A DNA stretch of 64,000 bases from an uncultured Rhodocyclaceae bacterium (GCA_907163225.1 OU015322.1:2786060-2850059), one strand, 5' to 3'. Numbered from the stretch's first letter, positions 52,086 to 62,299 are shown. Program-made: numbers and translations. Notes: a model not told the origin generated them from the sequence alone.

Positions 52086-53390
52086 TCAGGCAGCGACTGG
52101 TACGGCGTCCTCGCCCGGCACCGGCAGTGCGTCATCGACTTCGGCGAGGGATTCGTCGACCGGGTCGATGGCCTGTTCCCATTTGGCGACGACAGCGGTG
52201 GCGATGGCGTTGCCGAGTACGTTGGTCGCTGTGCGCCCCATGTCGAGGAAGTGGTCGATGCCGAGGATCAACAGCAGGCCGGCTTCGGGCAGCCCGAACT
52301 TCGGCAGCACGGCGGCCACCACGACCAGCGAGGAACGCGGCACGCCGGCAACGCCCTTGCTTGAGATCATCAGCACCAGCAGCATGGTGATCTGCGTCCC
52401 CAGGCTCAGATCGATGCCGTAGGCCTGGCCGATGAACAGCGCGGCAAAGGCGCAATAGAGCATCGAGCCGTCGAGGTTGAAGGAGTAGCCGAGCGGCAGC
52501 ACGAAGCCGGTGATGCGGTCGCGGACGCCGAACTTTTCCAGTTGCTCCATCAGCTTGGGGTAGGCCGATTCGCTGCTCGCCGTCGAGAAACCGAGCAGCA
52601 TCGGGCTGCGCACCAGCTTGAGCAGGCGGAAGACTTCCTTGCCGAGCACGAAATAACCGGCGGCAATCAGCACCAGCCAGAGCACGGCGAGAGCGATGTA
52701 GAAACTCGCCAGCAGCTTGCCGAAGACGACCAGCATGCCCAGGCCCTGGGTCGTGATGATGCCGGCGACGGCGCCGAAAACGCCGATCGGGGCGAAGCGC
52801 ATGACGTAGTCGGTGACCTTGAGCATGACGTGCACGACTTCTTCCATGGTGTTCACCAGGCTGCGCGCCGCCTGGTTGTGCAGGTGGCCGAGCGCCAGGC
52901 CGAAGAAGACGGCGAAGACGAGGATCTGCAGGATTTCATTGGCCGCCATGGCCTCGAAGAAATTTTTCGGGAAGACGTGGGTGATGAAATCCTTGAGGTT
53001 CAGCGCGCTGGTTTTCAGACCGACCGCGGCGCCGACTTCGGGCAGCGGCACGCCGAGACTGGCGCCGGGTTGCAGAAGGTTGGCGAAGACAAGGCCGAGC
53101 CCCAACGAGCACAGCGAGGCGGCGACGAACCAGCCGAGCGCCTTGGCGCCGATCCGGCCGACCGTCTTCGAGTCGCCCATGCCGGCCAGGCCGACGACCA
53201 GAGTGGCGAAGACGAGCGGGGCGATGATCATCTTGATCAGGCGCAGGAAGATGTCGGTCAGGATGCCGAAGTAGCCGGCGATTTCCTTGGCGGCGGCCGG
53301 GCCGCCGGCCATGGTGTTGCAGGCGTAGCCGACAATGACGCCGAGGACCATGGCGATCATGATCAGGGTGGTTAACCGGTTCATTTTCAT
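52086..53390 (-). CDS. Dicarboxylate/amino acid:cation symporter (DAACS; GltP/DctA-like)
   Basis: This 434-residue transporter has about eight helices and two re-entrant loops. Motifs are FSTASSESAYPKLMEQLEKFG in hairpin 1, YSFNLDGSMLYCAFAALF, MISSKGVAGVPRSSLVV in hairpin 2 and GIDHFLDMGRTATNVLGNA. NLDGS is more like glutamate/aspartate carriers than DctA. With aspartase and asparaginase beside it, aspartate, glutamate or fumarate are the likely substrates. AAGGAA precedes the ATG at 53390. No sigma-54 element is seen upstream. Confidence 0.9.
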   Translation of the reverse strand: MKMNRLTTLIMIAMVLGVIVGYACNTMAGGPAAAKEIAGYFGILTDIFLRLIKMIIAPLVFATLVVGLAGMGDSKTVGRIGAKALGWFVAASLCSLGLGLVFANLLQPGASLGVPLPEVGAAVGLKTSALNLKDFITHVFPKNFFEAMAANEILQILVFAVFFGLALGHLHNQAARSLVNTMEEVVHVMLKVTDYVMRFAPIGVFGAVAGIITTQGLGMLVVFGKLLASFYIALAVLWLVLIAAGYFVLGKEVFRLLKLVRSPMLLGFSTASSESAYPKLMEQLEKFGVRDRITGFVLPLGYSFNLDGSMLYCAFAALFIGQAYGIDLSLGTQITMLLVLMISSKGVAGVPRSSLVVVAAVLPKFGLPEAGLLLILGIDHFLDMGRTATNVLGNAIATAVVAKWEQAIDPVDESLAEVDDALPVPGEDAVPVAA

Positions 53391-53458
53391 GATGGTTTCC
53401 TTGTTGTGTGCATTGAATGAAGGTCAGTCGTTTAGGGAGGCACTGAATAAATCGGGTT

Positions 53459-53529
53459 TGTCATTCCCGCGCAGGCGGGAATCCAGAAGAATCGACGAAC
53501 TGGATCCCCGCCTGCGCGGGGATGACGAA
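53459..53529. repeat. Large inverted repeat (MITE-like, GTCATTCCCGC type)
   Basis: Two 26-bp arms (TCATTCCCGCGCAGGCGGGA..., and the complement of CTGGATCCCCGCCTGCGCGG...) differ at three positions and flank 13 bp. Each arm itself contains a CCCGCGCAGGCGGG palindrome. This type of dispersed repeat is common in beta- and gammaproteobacteria. It lies between aspA and the symporter gene on the minus strand and may act as a transcript-stabilising or terminating structure. Confidence 0.8.
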
Positions 53530-53544
53530 TTGCTGTGCGTCTCC

Positions 53545-54969
<1,425 letters not shown>

Positions 54970-55023
54970 GTTGTCTCCTGTGCGTGTTGTGGTCAGGCGG
55001 GGCGCCGTCCGGTTTGCTTTTCA

Positions 55024-55039
55024 TTGCAGGAGCCATGCC
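55024..55039 (-). promoter_or_regulatory. Sigma-54 promoter of aspA
   Basis: On the minus strand it reads TGGCATG-GCTC-CTGCA, close to TGGCACG-N4-TTGCA. It lies 54 bp before the aspA start. Confidence 0.8.
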
Positions 55040-55102
55040 AGCGGCAATCGGTTTGCCAGGCATTGATTTTTAATGAATTTTTCGGGGCGGAGCGGCGAGA
55101 GT

Positions 55103-55147
55103 GCCGGATTCCCGAGGATTCGGCCGGGCTGGCATTCGGATTTCCGA
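55103..55147 (-). promoter_or_regulatory. Paired upstream activator boxes of aspA
   Basis: TTCGGATTTCCGAA (55134-55147) is a perfect 14-base match to TTCGGN4CCGAA. CCGGATTCCCGA (55103-55114) differs from the 12-base core at one position. The two cores start 32 bp apart, and the near box is 63 bp from the sigma-54 element. Confidence 0.78.
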
Positions 55148-55201
55148 AGGGCGGAGGCTCGATAGTCGGGCCAATTAATGGCGCGTGACCCAAAAAGCAT
55201 A

Positions 55202-55225
55202 AAACCGCCGGTTTCGGCGGTTTTT
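55202..55225 (-). terminator. Terminator of the PAP2/glycosyltransferase operon
   Basis: The stem AAAACCGCCG/CGGCGGTTTT with a 4-base loop has T-rich sequence on its minus-strand exit. A dispersed repeat copy abuts its upstream side. Confidence 0.7.
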
Positions 55226-55226
55226 G

Positions 55227-55257
55227 ATTTTGGGGATTATTTCCGGTTGACCGTGGG
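55227..55257 (-). repeat. Dispersed TVNRK-type repeat beside the PAP2 gene end
   Basis: The plus strand reads GATTTTGGGGATTATTT, then CCGGTTGACCGTGG. It lies between the PAP2 stop (55263) and the terminator. Confidence 0.75.
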
Positions 55258-55262
55258 AATGC

Positions 55263-55952
55263 TTATTTTTCGGTCGGCGGTAGCCATTTCAGCCGTCGGA
55301 AAACCCATTCCGTCAGCCACAGGCTGAAATAGGTCGCGAACCACGCGAAGATAGTGTCGGACAGGAAATGTCCGCCGGCGGTCATGCGCACCACGGCGAG
55401 CAGCGTGCCGGTGGCCAGGCTGGCCAGCAGCCAGCGCCGGCGCATAGCGGGAGCGCCCAGCCAGCCGAAGGCCATGACGAAGGCGGCGGTGGCCACGTGA
55501 CCGCTGACGAAGGAGCAATTCTTGGGGCACTGGTCGCTGACCACGAAGGCCGGCGTGAAGGTGAGCGGCCCGGCGAATTCGGCCACTGTGGCCGGGCGAG
55601 CCCGGTGCCAGCCATCCTTGAGCGTCGCGTCGACGAGCAGCACCGGCCCGAGCAGCGCAGCAGCGAGCAGGAAGCCGAAGGTTGTCCGCCGGGCATGCAG
55701 CCAGGTCAGGCGCTTGATGCTGCCAAGCAGCAGGCCGCTGGCGAGGACAATGAGCAGCGCCTGACCGACGCGCGGCGTGCCGCGGTACAGCAGTTCGAAG
55801 AACGGCCAGTTACCGCCTGAAAAGGCCCAGCGGCCATCCTGATAAAAAGCACCGCTGGCGGCCAGATCAATTTCCGGAAACGCCACGAAGAGCACCGCGA
55901 GCAGCGCAAATACGACGCCGGCGACGCGTAGCTCAATAACCCTTGAAGTCAT
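55263..55952 (-). CDS. PAP2-family membrane phosphatase
   Basis: This protein of about 229 residues has six predicted helices. The acid-phosphatase motifs are intact: KDGWHRARP, SFVSGH and RMTAGGHFLSD. It likely removes a phosphate from lipid A, an isoprenoid phosphate or phosphatidylglycerol phosphate. Context with an ArnT-like and an ArnC-like transferase favours lipid A or undecaprenyl-phosphate metabolism. The ATG at 55952 overlaps the transferase 3' end; a second ATG at 55967 is possible. Confidence 0.83.
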   Translation of the reverse strand: MTSRVIELRVAGVVFALLAVLFVAFPEIDLAASGAFYQDGRWAFSGGNWPFFELLYRGTPRVGQALLIVLASGLLLGSIKRLTWLHARRTTFGFLLAAALLGPVLLVDATLKDGWHRARPATVAEFAGPLTFTPAFVVSDQCPKNCSFVSGHVATAAFVMAFGWLGAPAMRRRWLLASLATGTLLAVVRMTAGGHFLSDTIFAWFATYFSLWLTEWVFRRLKWLPPTEK

Positions 55953-57396
55953 GCAGCAGGTAAACATCCATGTCGCGGCTGGTCGTCGCGTCGAGCGGTA
56001 CCTTCAGAGCCGCCAATTTTTCGATGCGGCCGAAGCGGGGTGCGAAATCGGCGCCAAGCGCCGTATCGGTGACCAGAAGCGCATCCTTGCCGACGTAGGG
56101 GCGCAGGTCGGTCGTCAGCTTGTAATGGTCGCTGGCGATGCCGGAAGGGTTCCAGCTGGCGGCGGCGGGCTTGAGGTCGCGCAGCTCGTAAAGCATGTGG
56201 GCGAGCAGGGTGCGGTTGTCGGCGACCAGGACGGCATCGGGGTGGGCTTGCAGGATTGGCCTCAGTTGCCGGCCCAGTTCATCCCAGCCCATGGCGCGCT
56301 TGAACGGGTTCAATTTTGCCTGTTTTTCCGGGTTGACCGTGGCAATCACCTGCGGCCAGTGATAGACCAGCCCGACGATCAGCAGATTGATCGCTAGCCC
56401 GGCAATCAGCAGCTTTTTCCTCTCGCGCTGCAGCAGCCAGGCCACGGCGGCGATGACGGCCGGCGCAAATGCGGGCGCCGCCCAGTTGGCGTTGGCGCTG
56501 CTCTTCATGGCCTGCGCCGAGACGACGATCCACAGCGGTAGAGCAAACCACAGCAGGAGTCGGGTGTTGTCGTCGCGCCAGCTTTCACGAACGCGCACGA
56601 GCAGCAGGAAGAAAACGCTGCCAAGCACTGGGCCGAAGGCGATCCACTGCGCCGCCCAGAATTCGCCGAGCGAGGCCAGCCCGCCGCCGGATTGACGGTT
56701 CAAGGTGATGTCGGCGGTGTGCTTGAGCGTCGGAAAATCGTGGGTGAAATTCCAGACGATGTTCGGCGCCAGGACGAGTAAAGCCAGTCCGACCGCCAGC
56801 CACGGTTTGGCCGACGCCAGGCGCGGCCGATGAAAGGCTAGCAGGAACAGGAAGGCCGCACCGAGCCAGGCCGCCATCGTGTATTTGGAGAGCAGGCCGA
56901 GGCCGCAGACCAGACCGAGCAACAGCCAGTCGGCCCAGCTATCGGAATCCAGCGCGCGCAGGAAGGCCCACAGCGCCAGCGCCCAGAACAGCGTGAGCAG
57001 CGCGTCGGTCGAAACAAACAGGCCGAGCCAGGAAAAAATGGGCAGGGTCAGCACGCAGGCCGCAGACCAGAAGGCAACGCGCTCGTCGTAGAGCCGGTGG
57101 GCAATCGCCCAACACGCCGCCGCAGCCAGCGGATAGCAGAGCATCGAAAGTGCCTTGACGCCGACCAGCCCGTCGCCGAACAGCGCGGTGGACAGCCAGA
57201 TCAGCGCCGCGACGCCGGGCGGCTTGGAGAAATAGCCCCAATCCAGATGCTGCGCCCAGGTCCAGTATTGCGCTTCATCGACGTAGAGCGTGATGCCCAG
57301 ATTGGGCAGGAGCCAGAAACGCCAGGCAAGCAGCGCGGCCGTCAGGCCAAACAGCAGTTTTGCGCTGTTTTTCCGGTTGACCGTGGAAAGGCTCAC
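55933..57396 (-). CDS. ArnT-like GT39/GT83 family glycosyltransferase
   Basis: This 487-residue polytopic transferase has the acidic first-loop motif VDEAQYWTWAQHLDWGYFSK with KPPGVAALI, and LSKYTM, typical of enzymes that move a sugar from a polyprenyl phosphate to lipid A or protein. Two dispersed repeat copies lie in its coding sequence. One supplies the N-terminus LSTVNRKNSAKL; the other encodes ATVNPEKQAKLNP in the periplasmic domain. It overlaps the GT2 gene by 4 bp. Confidence 0.85.
   Translation of the reverse strand: MSLSTVNRKNSAKLLFGLTAALLAWRFWLLPNLGITLYVDEAQYWTWAQHLDWGYFSKPPGVAALIWLSTALFGDGLVGVKALSMLCYPLAAAACWAIAHRLYDERVAFWSAACVLTLPIFSWLGLFVSTDALLTLFWALALWAFLRALDSDSWADWLLLGLVCGLGLLSKYTMAAWLGAAFLFLLAFHRPRLASAKPWLAVGLALLVLAPNIVWNFTHDFPTLKHTADITLNRQSGGGLASLGEFWAAQWIAFGPVLGSVFFLLLVRVRESWRDDNTRLLLWFALPLWIVVSAQAMKSSANANWAAPAFAPAVIAAVAWLLQRERKKLLIAGLAINLLIVGLVYHWPQVIATVNPEKQAKLNPFKRAMGWDELGRQLRPILQAHPDAVLVADNRTLLAHMLYELRDLKPAAASWNPSGIASDHYKLTTDLRPYVGKDALLVTDTALGADFAPRFGRIEKLAALKVPLDATTSRDMDVYLLHDFKGY
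56311..56342 (-). repeat. Dispersed TVNRK-type repeat inside the ArnT-like gene
   Basis: The plus strand reads CAATTTTGCCTGTTTTT, then CCGGGTTGACCGTGG, translated in the T-V-N-P-E-K frame on the minus strand. It sits after the last membrane helix. Confidence 0.75.
57356..57386 (-). repeat. Dispersed TVNRK-type repeat at the start of the ArnT-like gene
   Basis: The plus strand reads AGTTTTGCGCTGTTTTT, then CCGGTTGACCGTGG. It encodes residues 4-13 (S-T-V-N-R-K-N-S-A-K), so the element forms the cytoplasmic N-terminus. Confidence 0.75.
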
Positions 57397-58427
57397 GCCG
57401 ACTTGTGCCAGCCTTCGTCAGCCGCCAGAACGCGTTCCGGGCGCGCCGAGTAGGAGCGGATGGTGCCGGATTCGAAGTAAATGCGGGCCAGCAGTTCGGA
57501 CAGCACGCCGGTCGTGATGAAATGAATGCCGGCGATCAGCGTGCCGATGCCGACGATGAGCAACGGACGGCCGCCGATGTTCTCGCCGAGGCCGAACTTG
57601 ACCCAGGCCAGCCAGGTCATGATCAAGCCGGACATCGCGGTGAGGCCGAGGCCGATGCCGCCGAAAAAGTGGCCGGGCCGGGCGCGGAAGCGCATGAAGA
57701 AATAGACCGCGATCAAATCGAGAATGACCCGGAAGGTACGCGAGATACCGTATTTCGAAACGCCAGCCGTGCGCGCATGGTGCGTCGTCGGCTCCTGTGC
57801 GATGCGGCGTGGCGTGGTGACCGTCGCCAGCCAGGCCGGAATGAAACGGTGCATTTCGCCGTACAGGCGCACGCTCTTGATGACGCTGCCGCGGAAAGCC
57901 TTCAGGCTGCAGCCGTAATCGCGCAGATGCACGCCGGTCATCCGGGCGATCAGCTTGTTGGCAATCTTCGACGGAATCTTGCGCAGGAACAGGCCGTCCT
58001 GACGGTTCTGCCGCCAGCCGGCGACCAGGTCGAGATCCTCGTTGATGAGCCGGGCAACCATGCGCGGAATGTCGATCGGATCATTCTGCAAATCGCCATC
58101 CATGGTCACGATCACGTCGCCACGCGCCGCGTCGATGCCTGCCTGCATGGCTGCCGTCTGCTTGAAATTGCGCGTCAGTTCAACGACGCGGACGTGCGGG
58201 CCATATTCACGCGAACACTGCACGGCGCGATCAACGGTCGCATCGCTGCTGCCGTCATCGACCAGCACCAGCTCCCACGGGTAGTCGTAACCGACCAGTG
58301 CCTCGTGCACGCGCTTGACCAGCGGCGCGATGTTGTCCTCCTCGTTGTAGAACGGGACGACGATGGAAAGGCTGTGCGGGGGCGTGGCGGCAACGGCGGT
58401 GTTGGCGGCGGCGATAACTTCGCTCAT
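57393..58427 (-). CDS. GT2-family polyprenyl-phosphate glycosyltransferase (ArnC/DPM1-like)
   Basis: This 344-residue protein has an N-terminal GT2 domain (SIVVPFYNEEDNIAPLV, LVLVDDGSSDAT, VTMDGDLQNDP) and two C-terminal membrane helices (about 240-262 and 275-300). It probably makes the polyprenyl-phosphate sugar used by the ArnT-like enzyme next to it. The ATG at 58427 is preferred; a second ATG lies 18 bp earlier. Confidence 0.88.
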   Translation of the reverse strand: MSEVIAAANTAVAATPPHSLSIVVPFYNEEDNIAPLVKRVHEALVGYDYPWELVLVDDGSSDATVDRAVQCSREYGPHVRVVELTRNFKQTAAMQAGIDAARGDVIVTMDGDLQNDPIDIPRMVARLINEDLDLVAGWRQNRQDGLFLRKIPSKIANKLIARMTGVHLRDYGCSLKAFRGSVIKSVRLYGEMHRFIPAWLATVTTPRRIAQEPTTHHARTAGVSKYGISRTFRVILDLIAVYFFMRFRARPGHFFGGIGLGLTAMSGLIMTWLAWVKFGLGENIGGRPLLIVGIGTLIAGIHFITTGVLSELLARIYFESGTIRSYSARPERVLAADEGWHKSA

Positions 58428-58575
58428 GGATGAATCCGGCGGCAAGTGGCTAAATAAGCGCGCATTTTAACTTGAAAGTCGCTCGGAGGCGCCGAATCAT
58501 CCCCTCGCTTGCTAGCCGGGGCCGGGTCGGGGCGGTAGAATTCAAGGCTTACGAAACAGGCAAGGAATCAACAGC

Positions 58576-59148
58576 ATGCTGCTGATGATCGACAATTACG
58601 ACAGCTTCACCTACAACATCGTCCAGTACTTCGGCGAGCTCGGTCAGGACGTCAAGGTGTATCGCAACGATGCCATCACCGTCGACGAAATCGCCCGGCT
58701 CAAGCCCGAATATCTGGTGATTTCCCCCGGTCCCTGCGCCCCGGCCCAGGCCGGCATCTCGCTGGCTGCCATCAAGGCATTCGCCGGCAAGATCCCGCTA
58801 CTCGGCGTCTGCCTCGGTCACCAGTCGATCGGTGAGGCCTTTGGTGGCAAGATCGTGCACGCCAAGCAGTTGATGCACGGCAAGGTTTCTGAGGTCAACC
58901 ACAAAAATGAGGGTGTTTTCAAAGGTCTGCCCAATCCGTTGACCTGCACCCGCTACCACTCGCTGGCCATCGAACGCGAATCGCTGCCCGATTGCCTCGG
59001 CATCACCGCCTGGACCGACGACGGCGAAATCATGGGCGTCCGCCACAAGACGCTTGCCGTCGAAGGCGTGCAGTTCCACCCCGAATCCATCCTGACCGAA
59101 CGCGGTCACGACCTGCTCAAGAACTTTCTGGACGAATTCAAGAAATGA
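58576..59148 (+). CDS. trpG: Anthranilate synthase glutamine amidotransferase
   Basis: This 190-residue class I amidotransferase supplies ammonia to TrpE. The nucleophile Cys79 is in [15 protein letters not shown], and the His-Glu of the triad is in [10 protein letters not shown]. It has its own upstream region; no leader peptide like the one before trpE is seen. It overlaps trpD by 4 bp. Confidence 0.95.
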   Translation: MLLMIDNYDSFTYNIVQYFGELGQDVKVYRNDAITVDEIARLKPEYLVISPGPCAPAQAGISLAAIKAFAGKIPLLGVCLGHQSIGEAFGGKIVHAKQLMHGKVSEVNHKNEGVFKGLPNPLTCTRYHSLAIERESLPDCLGITAWTDDGEIMGVRHKTLAVEGVQFHPESILTERGHDLLKNFLDEFKK

Positions 59149-60167
59149 CCCCGCAAGCCGCCCTCCAGCGTGTCATCGAACACCGCGAAATTTTCCATGA
59201 CGAAATGGTCTCCCTGATGCGCCAGATCATGAGCGGCGAAGTCACGCCGGTCATGATCGCCGCCATCATCACCGGACTGCGCGTCAAGAAAGAAACCATC
59301 GGCGAAATCGCCGCTGCGGCCAGCGTCATGCGCGAATTGTCGACCAAGGTCACGGTGCCCTACGACAACCGCTTCGTTGACATCGTCGGCACCGGTGGCG
59401 ATTCGGCCCACAGCTTCAATATTTCCACCACCTCCATCTTCGTCGCCGCCGCCGCTGGCGCCAAAGTCGCCAAGCACGGCGGGCGCAGCGTTTCGTCCAG
59501 TTCCGGCAGCGCCGACGTCCTCGAAGCCCTCGGCGCCAACATCATGCTGTCGCCTGAGCAGGTCGCTGCCTGCATCGAAGCCTGCGGCATCGGCTTCATG
59601 TTCGCCCCCAACCACCACAGCGCCATGAAGCACGTCGCCCCGGTGCGCCGCGAAATGGGCGTGCGCACGCTGTTCAACATCCTCGGGCCGCTGACCAATC
59701 CGGCATGCGCGCCGAATACGCTGATGGGCGTCTTCCACCCCGACCTCGTCGGCATCCAGGTCCGCGTCATGCAGCGCCTTGGCGCCGAGCGCGTCCTGGT
59801 CGTGCATGGCCGCGACAACCTCGACGAAATCTCTCTCGGCGCCGCCACCCTGGTCGGCGAACTGAAAAATGGCGAAGTCACTGAATATGAAGTGCACCCC
59901 GAAGACTTCGGCCTGCAAATGATGTCGCTGCGCAACCTTCGCGTCGATGGCGCAGAGGAGTCCAAAGCCGTCATGCTCGGCGCCCTCGACAACAAGCCCG
60001 GCGCCGCCCGCGAAATCGTCTGCCTCAACGCCGGCGCCGCGCTCTACGTCGCCAATGTCGCCGACAGCATCGGTGACGGCATCGCCAAAGCGCGTGAAGC
60101 CATCGCCAGCGGGGCCGCCCGCGCCAAGCTCGAGCAGTTCGTCGCCTGCACCCAAAAATTGGCGTAA
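59145..60167 (+). CDS. trpD: Anthranilate phosphoribosyltransferase
   Basis: This 340-residue enzyme joins anthranilate to PRPP. Motifs are [17 protein letters not shown] (PRPP), [21 protein letters not shown] and [11 protein letters not shown]. The ATG at 59145 overlaps the trpG stop (ATGA). The next gene is not trpC but a toxin-antitoxin pair. Confidence 0.95.
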   Translation: MTPQAALQRVIEHREIFHDEMVSLMRQIMSGEVTPVMIAAIITGLRVKKETIGEIAAAASVMRELSTKVTVPYDNRFVDIVGTGGDSAHSFNISTTSIFVAAAAGAKVAKHGGRSVSSSSGSADVLEALGANIMLSPEQVAACIEACGIGFMFAPNHHSAMKHVAPVRREMGVRTLFNILGPLTNPACAPNTLMGVFHPDLVGIQVRVMQRLGAERVLVVHGRDNLDEISLGAATLVGELKNGEVTEYEVHPEDFGLQMMSLRNLRVDGAEESKAVMLGALDNKPGAAREIVCLNAGAALYVANVADSIGDGIAKAREAIASGAARAKLEQFVACTQKLA

Positions 60168-60222
60168 TGCCTAGAATGATGTAGAGTTCTCATTGTACTT
60201 ATTTGTGTACAAGGAGTTTGCC

Positions 60223-60483
60223 ATGGATACGATGACCTACAGTTATACCCGCCAGAACTTTGCCAATGTGATGGACCGCGTCAATGACGATCGTGCGCCG
60301 TTGCTGATTACCCGTCAGCAAGGAAAGCCGGTGGTCATGATGTCGCTGGACGATTTCAATGCCCTTGAGGAAACGGCCTATCTGTTGCGCAGCCCAGCCA
60401 ATGCTCAGCGTTTGATCGACGCCATCGCACAGGTTCGCTCCGGCGGCGGCAGTATAAAAACGCTGGCGCTTGATGCCGATTAA
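60223..60483 (+). CDS. YefM/Axe-family antitoxin inside the trp operon
   Basis: This 86-residue protein has a Phd/YefM pattern (SYTRQNFANVMDRVNDDRAP, then LLITRQQGKPVVMMSLDDFN, ALEETAYLLRSPANAQRL). It neutralises the YoeB-type toxin after it. AAGGAG precedes the ATG at 60223. It starts 55 bp after trpD. Confidence 0.92.
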   Translation: MDTMTYSYTRQNFANVMDRVNDDRAPLLITRQQGKPVVMMSLDDFNALEETAYLLRSPANAQRLIDAIAQVRSGGGSIKTLALDAD

Positions 60484-60733
60484 ATTTGCTGATCTTGCCT
60501 GGGCGGATTACGTGTTCTGGCAACAGGCTGACAAGGCAACGACCAAACGAATTCATTCCCTGATCAAGGATATTCAGCGATCTCCCTTTGAAGGTATCGG
60601 CAAGCCCGAGCCTTTGCGACATAATTTTTCAGGCTTCTGGTCTCGCCGCATTGATGAGGAACATCGCCTCATCTACACCATCGAAGATGGCTGCATCGTC
60701 GTTGTCCAGTGCCGCTACCACTACCAATCATGA
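60473..60733 (+). CDS. YoeB/Txe-family toxin inside the trp operon
   Basis: This 86-residue ribosome-dependent RNase family member has the pattern [21 protein letters not shown], then [30 protein letters not shown] and the end CRYHYQS, typical of YoeB. The C-terminal His-Tyr residues needed for activity are present. The ATG at 60473 overlaps the antitoxin by 11 bp. Its stop overlaps the trpC start as ATGA, so trpC translation may depend on toxin translation. Confidence 0.93.
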   Translation: MPIKFADLAWADYVFWQQADKATTKRIHSLIKDIQRSPFEGIGKPEPLRHNFSGFWSRRIDEEHRLIYTIEDGCIVVVQCRYHYQS

Positions 60734-61545
60734 GCGACATCCTCAACAAAATCATCGCCACCAAGCACGAAGAAATCGCCGCTGCGCTGGCCGTCAAACC
60801 GCTCGCCGCCGTCGAAGCCGAAGCCGCCGCGCAACCAGCGCCACGCGACTTCGTCGGGGCCATCCGCCACAAGCTCTCCCACGGTCAACCGGGAATAATC
60901 GCCGAAATCAAAAAGGCCAGCCCTTCCAAAGGCGTCATCCGTCCGGACTTCCACCCCGCCGACATCGCCCGCAGCTACGAGCAGCACGGCGCCGCCTGTC
61001 TGTCGGTGCTCACTGATCGCCAATACTTCCAGGGCTGTCCCGAATACCTGCAAGCCGCCCGCGCTGCCTGCGCCCTGCCCGTGCTGCGCAAGGACTTCAT
61101 GGTCGACGCCTATCAAGTTGCCGAAGCCCGCGCCATGGGCGCCGACGCCATCCTGCTCATCGCCGCTGCCCTTAGCCTGCCCGAAATGCAGGCCCTCGAA
61201 GCCCAAGCCCACGGCTACGGCATGGCCGTCCTCGTCGAAGTGCACAACGGCGAAGAACTCGACGCCGCCCTCCAGCTCAAAACCCCGCTGCTTGGCATCA
61301 ACAACCGCAACCTGCGCACCTTCGACGTCACGCTCCAAACCACCCTCGGCCTCCTGTCGCGCATCCCCGCCGACAAAATAGTCGTCACCGAAAGCGGCAT
61401 CCTGGCCCCGAAAGACGTCGCGCTAATGCGGCAGAACAAGGTCAGCGCCTTCCTCGTTGGCGAAGCCTTCATGCGCGCGCAGGAACCAGGGGCGGAGCTG
61501 GCAAGGCTATTCGCCGGAAATGCGACGGTCGGCGCTCGACCTTAA
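60730..61545 (+). CDS. trpC: Indole-3-glycerol phosphate synthase
   Basis: This 271-residue TIM-barrel enzyme shows [47 protein letters not shown] and VTESGI. The ATG at 60730 overlaps the toxin stop; a longer in-frame start inside the toxin gene is less likely. The stretch [13 protein letters not shown] is encoded by a repeat-like sequence. Confidence 0.95.
   Translation: MSDILNKIIATKHEEIAAALAVKPLAAVEAEAAAQPAPRDFVGAIRHKLSHGQPGIIAEIKKASPSKGVIRPDFHPADIARSYEQHGAACLSVLTDRQYFQGCPEYLQAARAACALPVLRKDFMVDAYQVAEARAMGADAILLIAAALSLPEMQALEAQAHGYGMAVLVEVHNGEELDAALQLKTPLLGINNRNLRTFDVTLQTTLGLLSRIPADKIVVTESGILAPKDVALMRQNKVSAFLVGEAFMRAQEPGAELARLFAGNATVGARP
60879..60912 (+). repeat. Dispersed repeat-like sequence inside trpC
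   Basis: The DNA reads CCACGGTCAACCGGGAAT, then AATCGCCGAAATCAAA. The first 14 bases match the core exactly. The second half encodes the conserved IAEIKK, so part of the match may come from the protein. The reading frame differs from the T-V-N copies. Confidence 0.55.
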
Positions 61546-61678
61546 GCTACGCGCCATCAGCGCGAAGTGGGCTTGCGGGATCGTTTCGTACCAAATCCTC
61601 AAAGCCAATGCAGTCCGCGACAAAATCAAAAGCGTTTGAGGCAGCACCCCCACGCAACTGAAAAAATCTGATTTACAG

Positions 61679-61695
61679 GTTCCGTATTGCGGAAC
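61679..61695 (+). promoter_or_regulatory. Palindromic operator upstream of higBA
   Basis: GTTCCG-TATTG-CGGAAC is a perfect 6-bp palindrome with a 5-base centre, 10 bp before higB. It is the expected position for a HigA-type autorepressor site. Confidence 0.7.
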
Positions 61696-61705
61696 ACAAT
61701 GGCGC

Positions 61706-61984
61706 ATGATCCACTCGTTCACCTGTCTCGATACCGAGGCGCTTTTTCATAGTCAGGCCGTGCCACGGTTCAGGAACATCGAGCGTGTGGTGCGACGCAA
61801 ATTACTGCAACTGCACGCCGCTACCGTGCTACTGAACTTGAGGGTTCCCCCGGGAAATCAGCTCGAAGCCCTCAAAGGCGACCGCAAAGGGCAGCACAGT
61901 ATCCGCGTCAACGGTCAATGGCGTGTGTGCTTTGTCTGGAAAGAAGACGGGGCGTACCAAGTTGAAATTGTGGACTACCACTAG
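61706..61984 (+). CDS. HigB-family toxin
   Basis: This 92-residue RelE/HigB RNase family protein has the pattern LRVPPGNQLEALKGDRKGQH, then SIRVNGQWRVCFVWKEDGAY. The toxin gene precedes the antitoxin, as is usual for hig modules. It probably cleaves mRNA at the ribosome. Confidence 0.92.
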   Translation: MIHSFTCLDTEALFHSQAVPRFRNIERVVRRKLLQLHAATVLLNLRVPPGNQLEALKGDRKGQHSIRVNGQWRVCFVWKEDGAYQVEIVDYH

Positions 61985-61993
61985 GAGTTGAAC

Positions 61994-62299
61994 ATGGCTG
62001 AACTACTTGACGAAATCCACCCCGGGGAAATTCTGCTGGAAGACTTTATGAAGCCGCTGGGTATCTCGGCCCGCCAGCTTGCGGCGGATATTGACGTATC
62101 GCCGAGTCGCATTAGTGAGCTCGTGCACGGCACCCGGCCCATCACAGCCGATACAGCGCTACGCCTGGGCCTTTTCTTCGAAATGGAGCCGCGTTTCTGG
62201 CTGAACCTGCAAACTGAGTACGATATGCGGACCGTTGCCCGTACCCTGCAAGAGAAAATCGCGCCGCGTATCCGTGTCTTTCATCAAGCTGCGGCTTGA
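61994..62299 (+). CDS. HigA-family antitoxin (XRE type)
   Basis: This 101-residue helix-turn-helix protein has HPGEILLEDFMKPLGISARQ, then LAADIDVSPSRISELVHGTR. It neutralises HigB and probably binds the palindrome upstream. AGGAG precedes the ATG at 61994. The 258-bp spacer to the porin gene (62300-62557) shows no gene I can support. Confidence 0.93.
   Translation: MAELLDEIHPGEILLEDFMKPLGISARQLAADIDVSPSRISELVHGTRPITADTALRLGLFFEMEPRFWLNLQTEYDMRTVARTLQEKIAPRIRVFHQAAA

Noticed and set aside
52542-53375. Long plus-strand ORF opposite the symporter gene
   Set aside because: It is the antisense shadow of a well-supported membrane transporter; composition is Asp/Glu/Gln/Arg rich, as expected for a reverse frame.
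53391-53458. Sigma-54 promoter and activator boxes for the symporter gene
   Set aside because: No GG-N10-GC element on the minus strand and no TCGGN4CCGA palindrome. TCGGGTTTGTCA matches only the left half.
58890-58912. GGTCAACCACAAAAATGAG in trpG
   Set aside because: It encodes the conserved V-N-H region of TrpG, and the match ends after that.
61457-61639. 60-residue ORF at the end of trpC
   Set aside because: It starts inside trpC in another frame and has no ribosome binding site.
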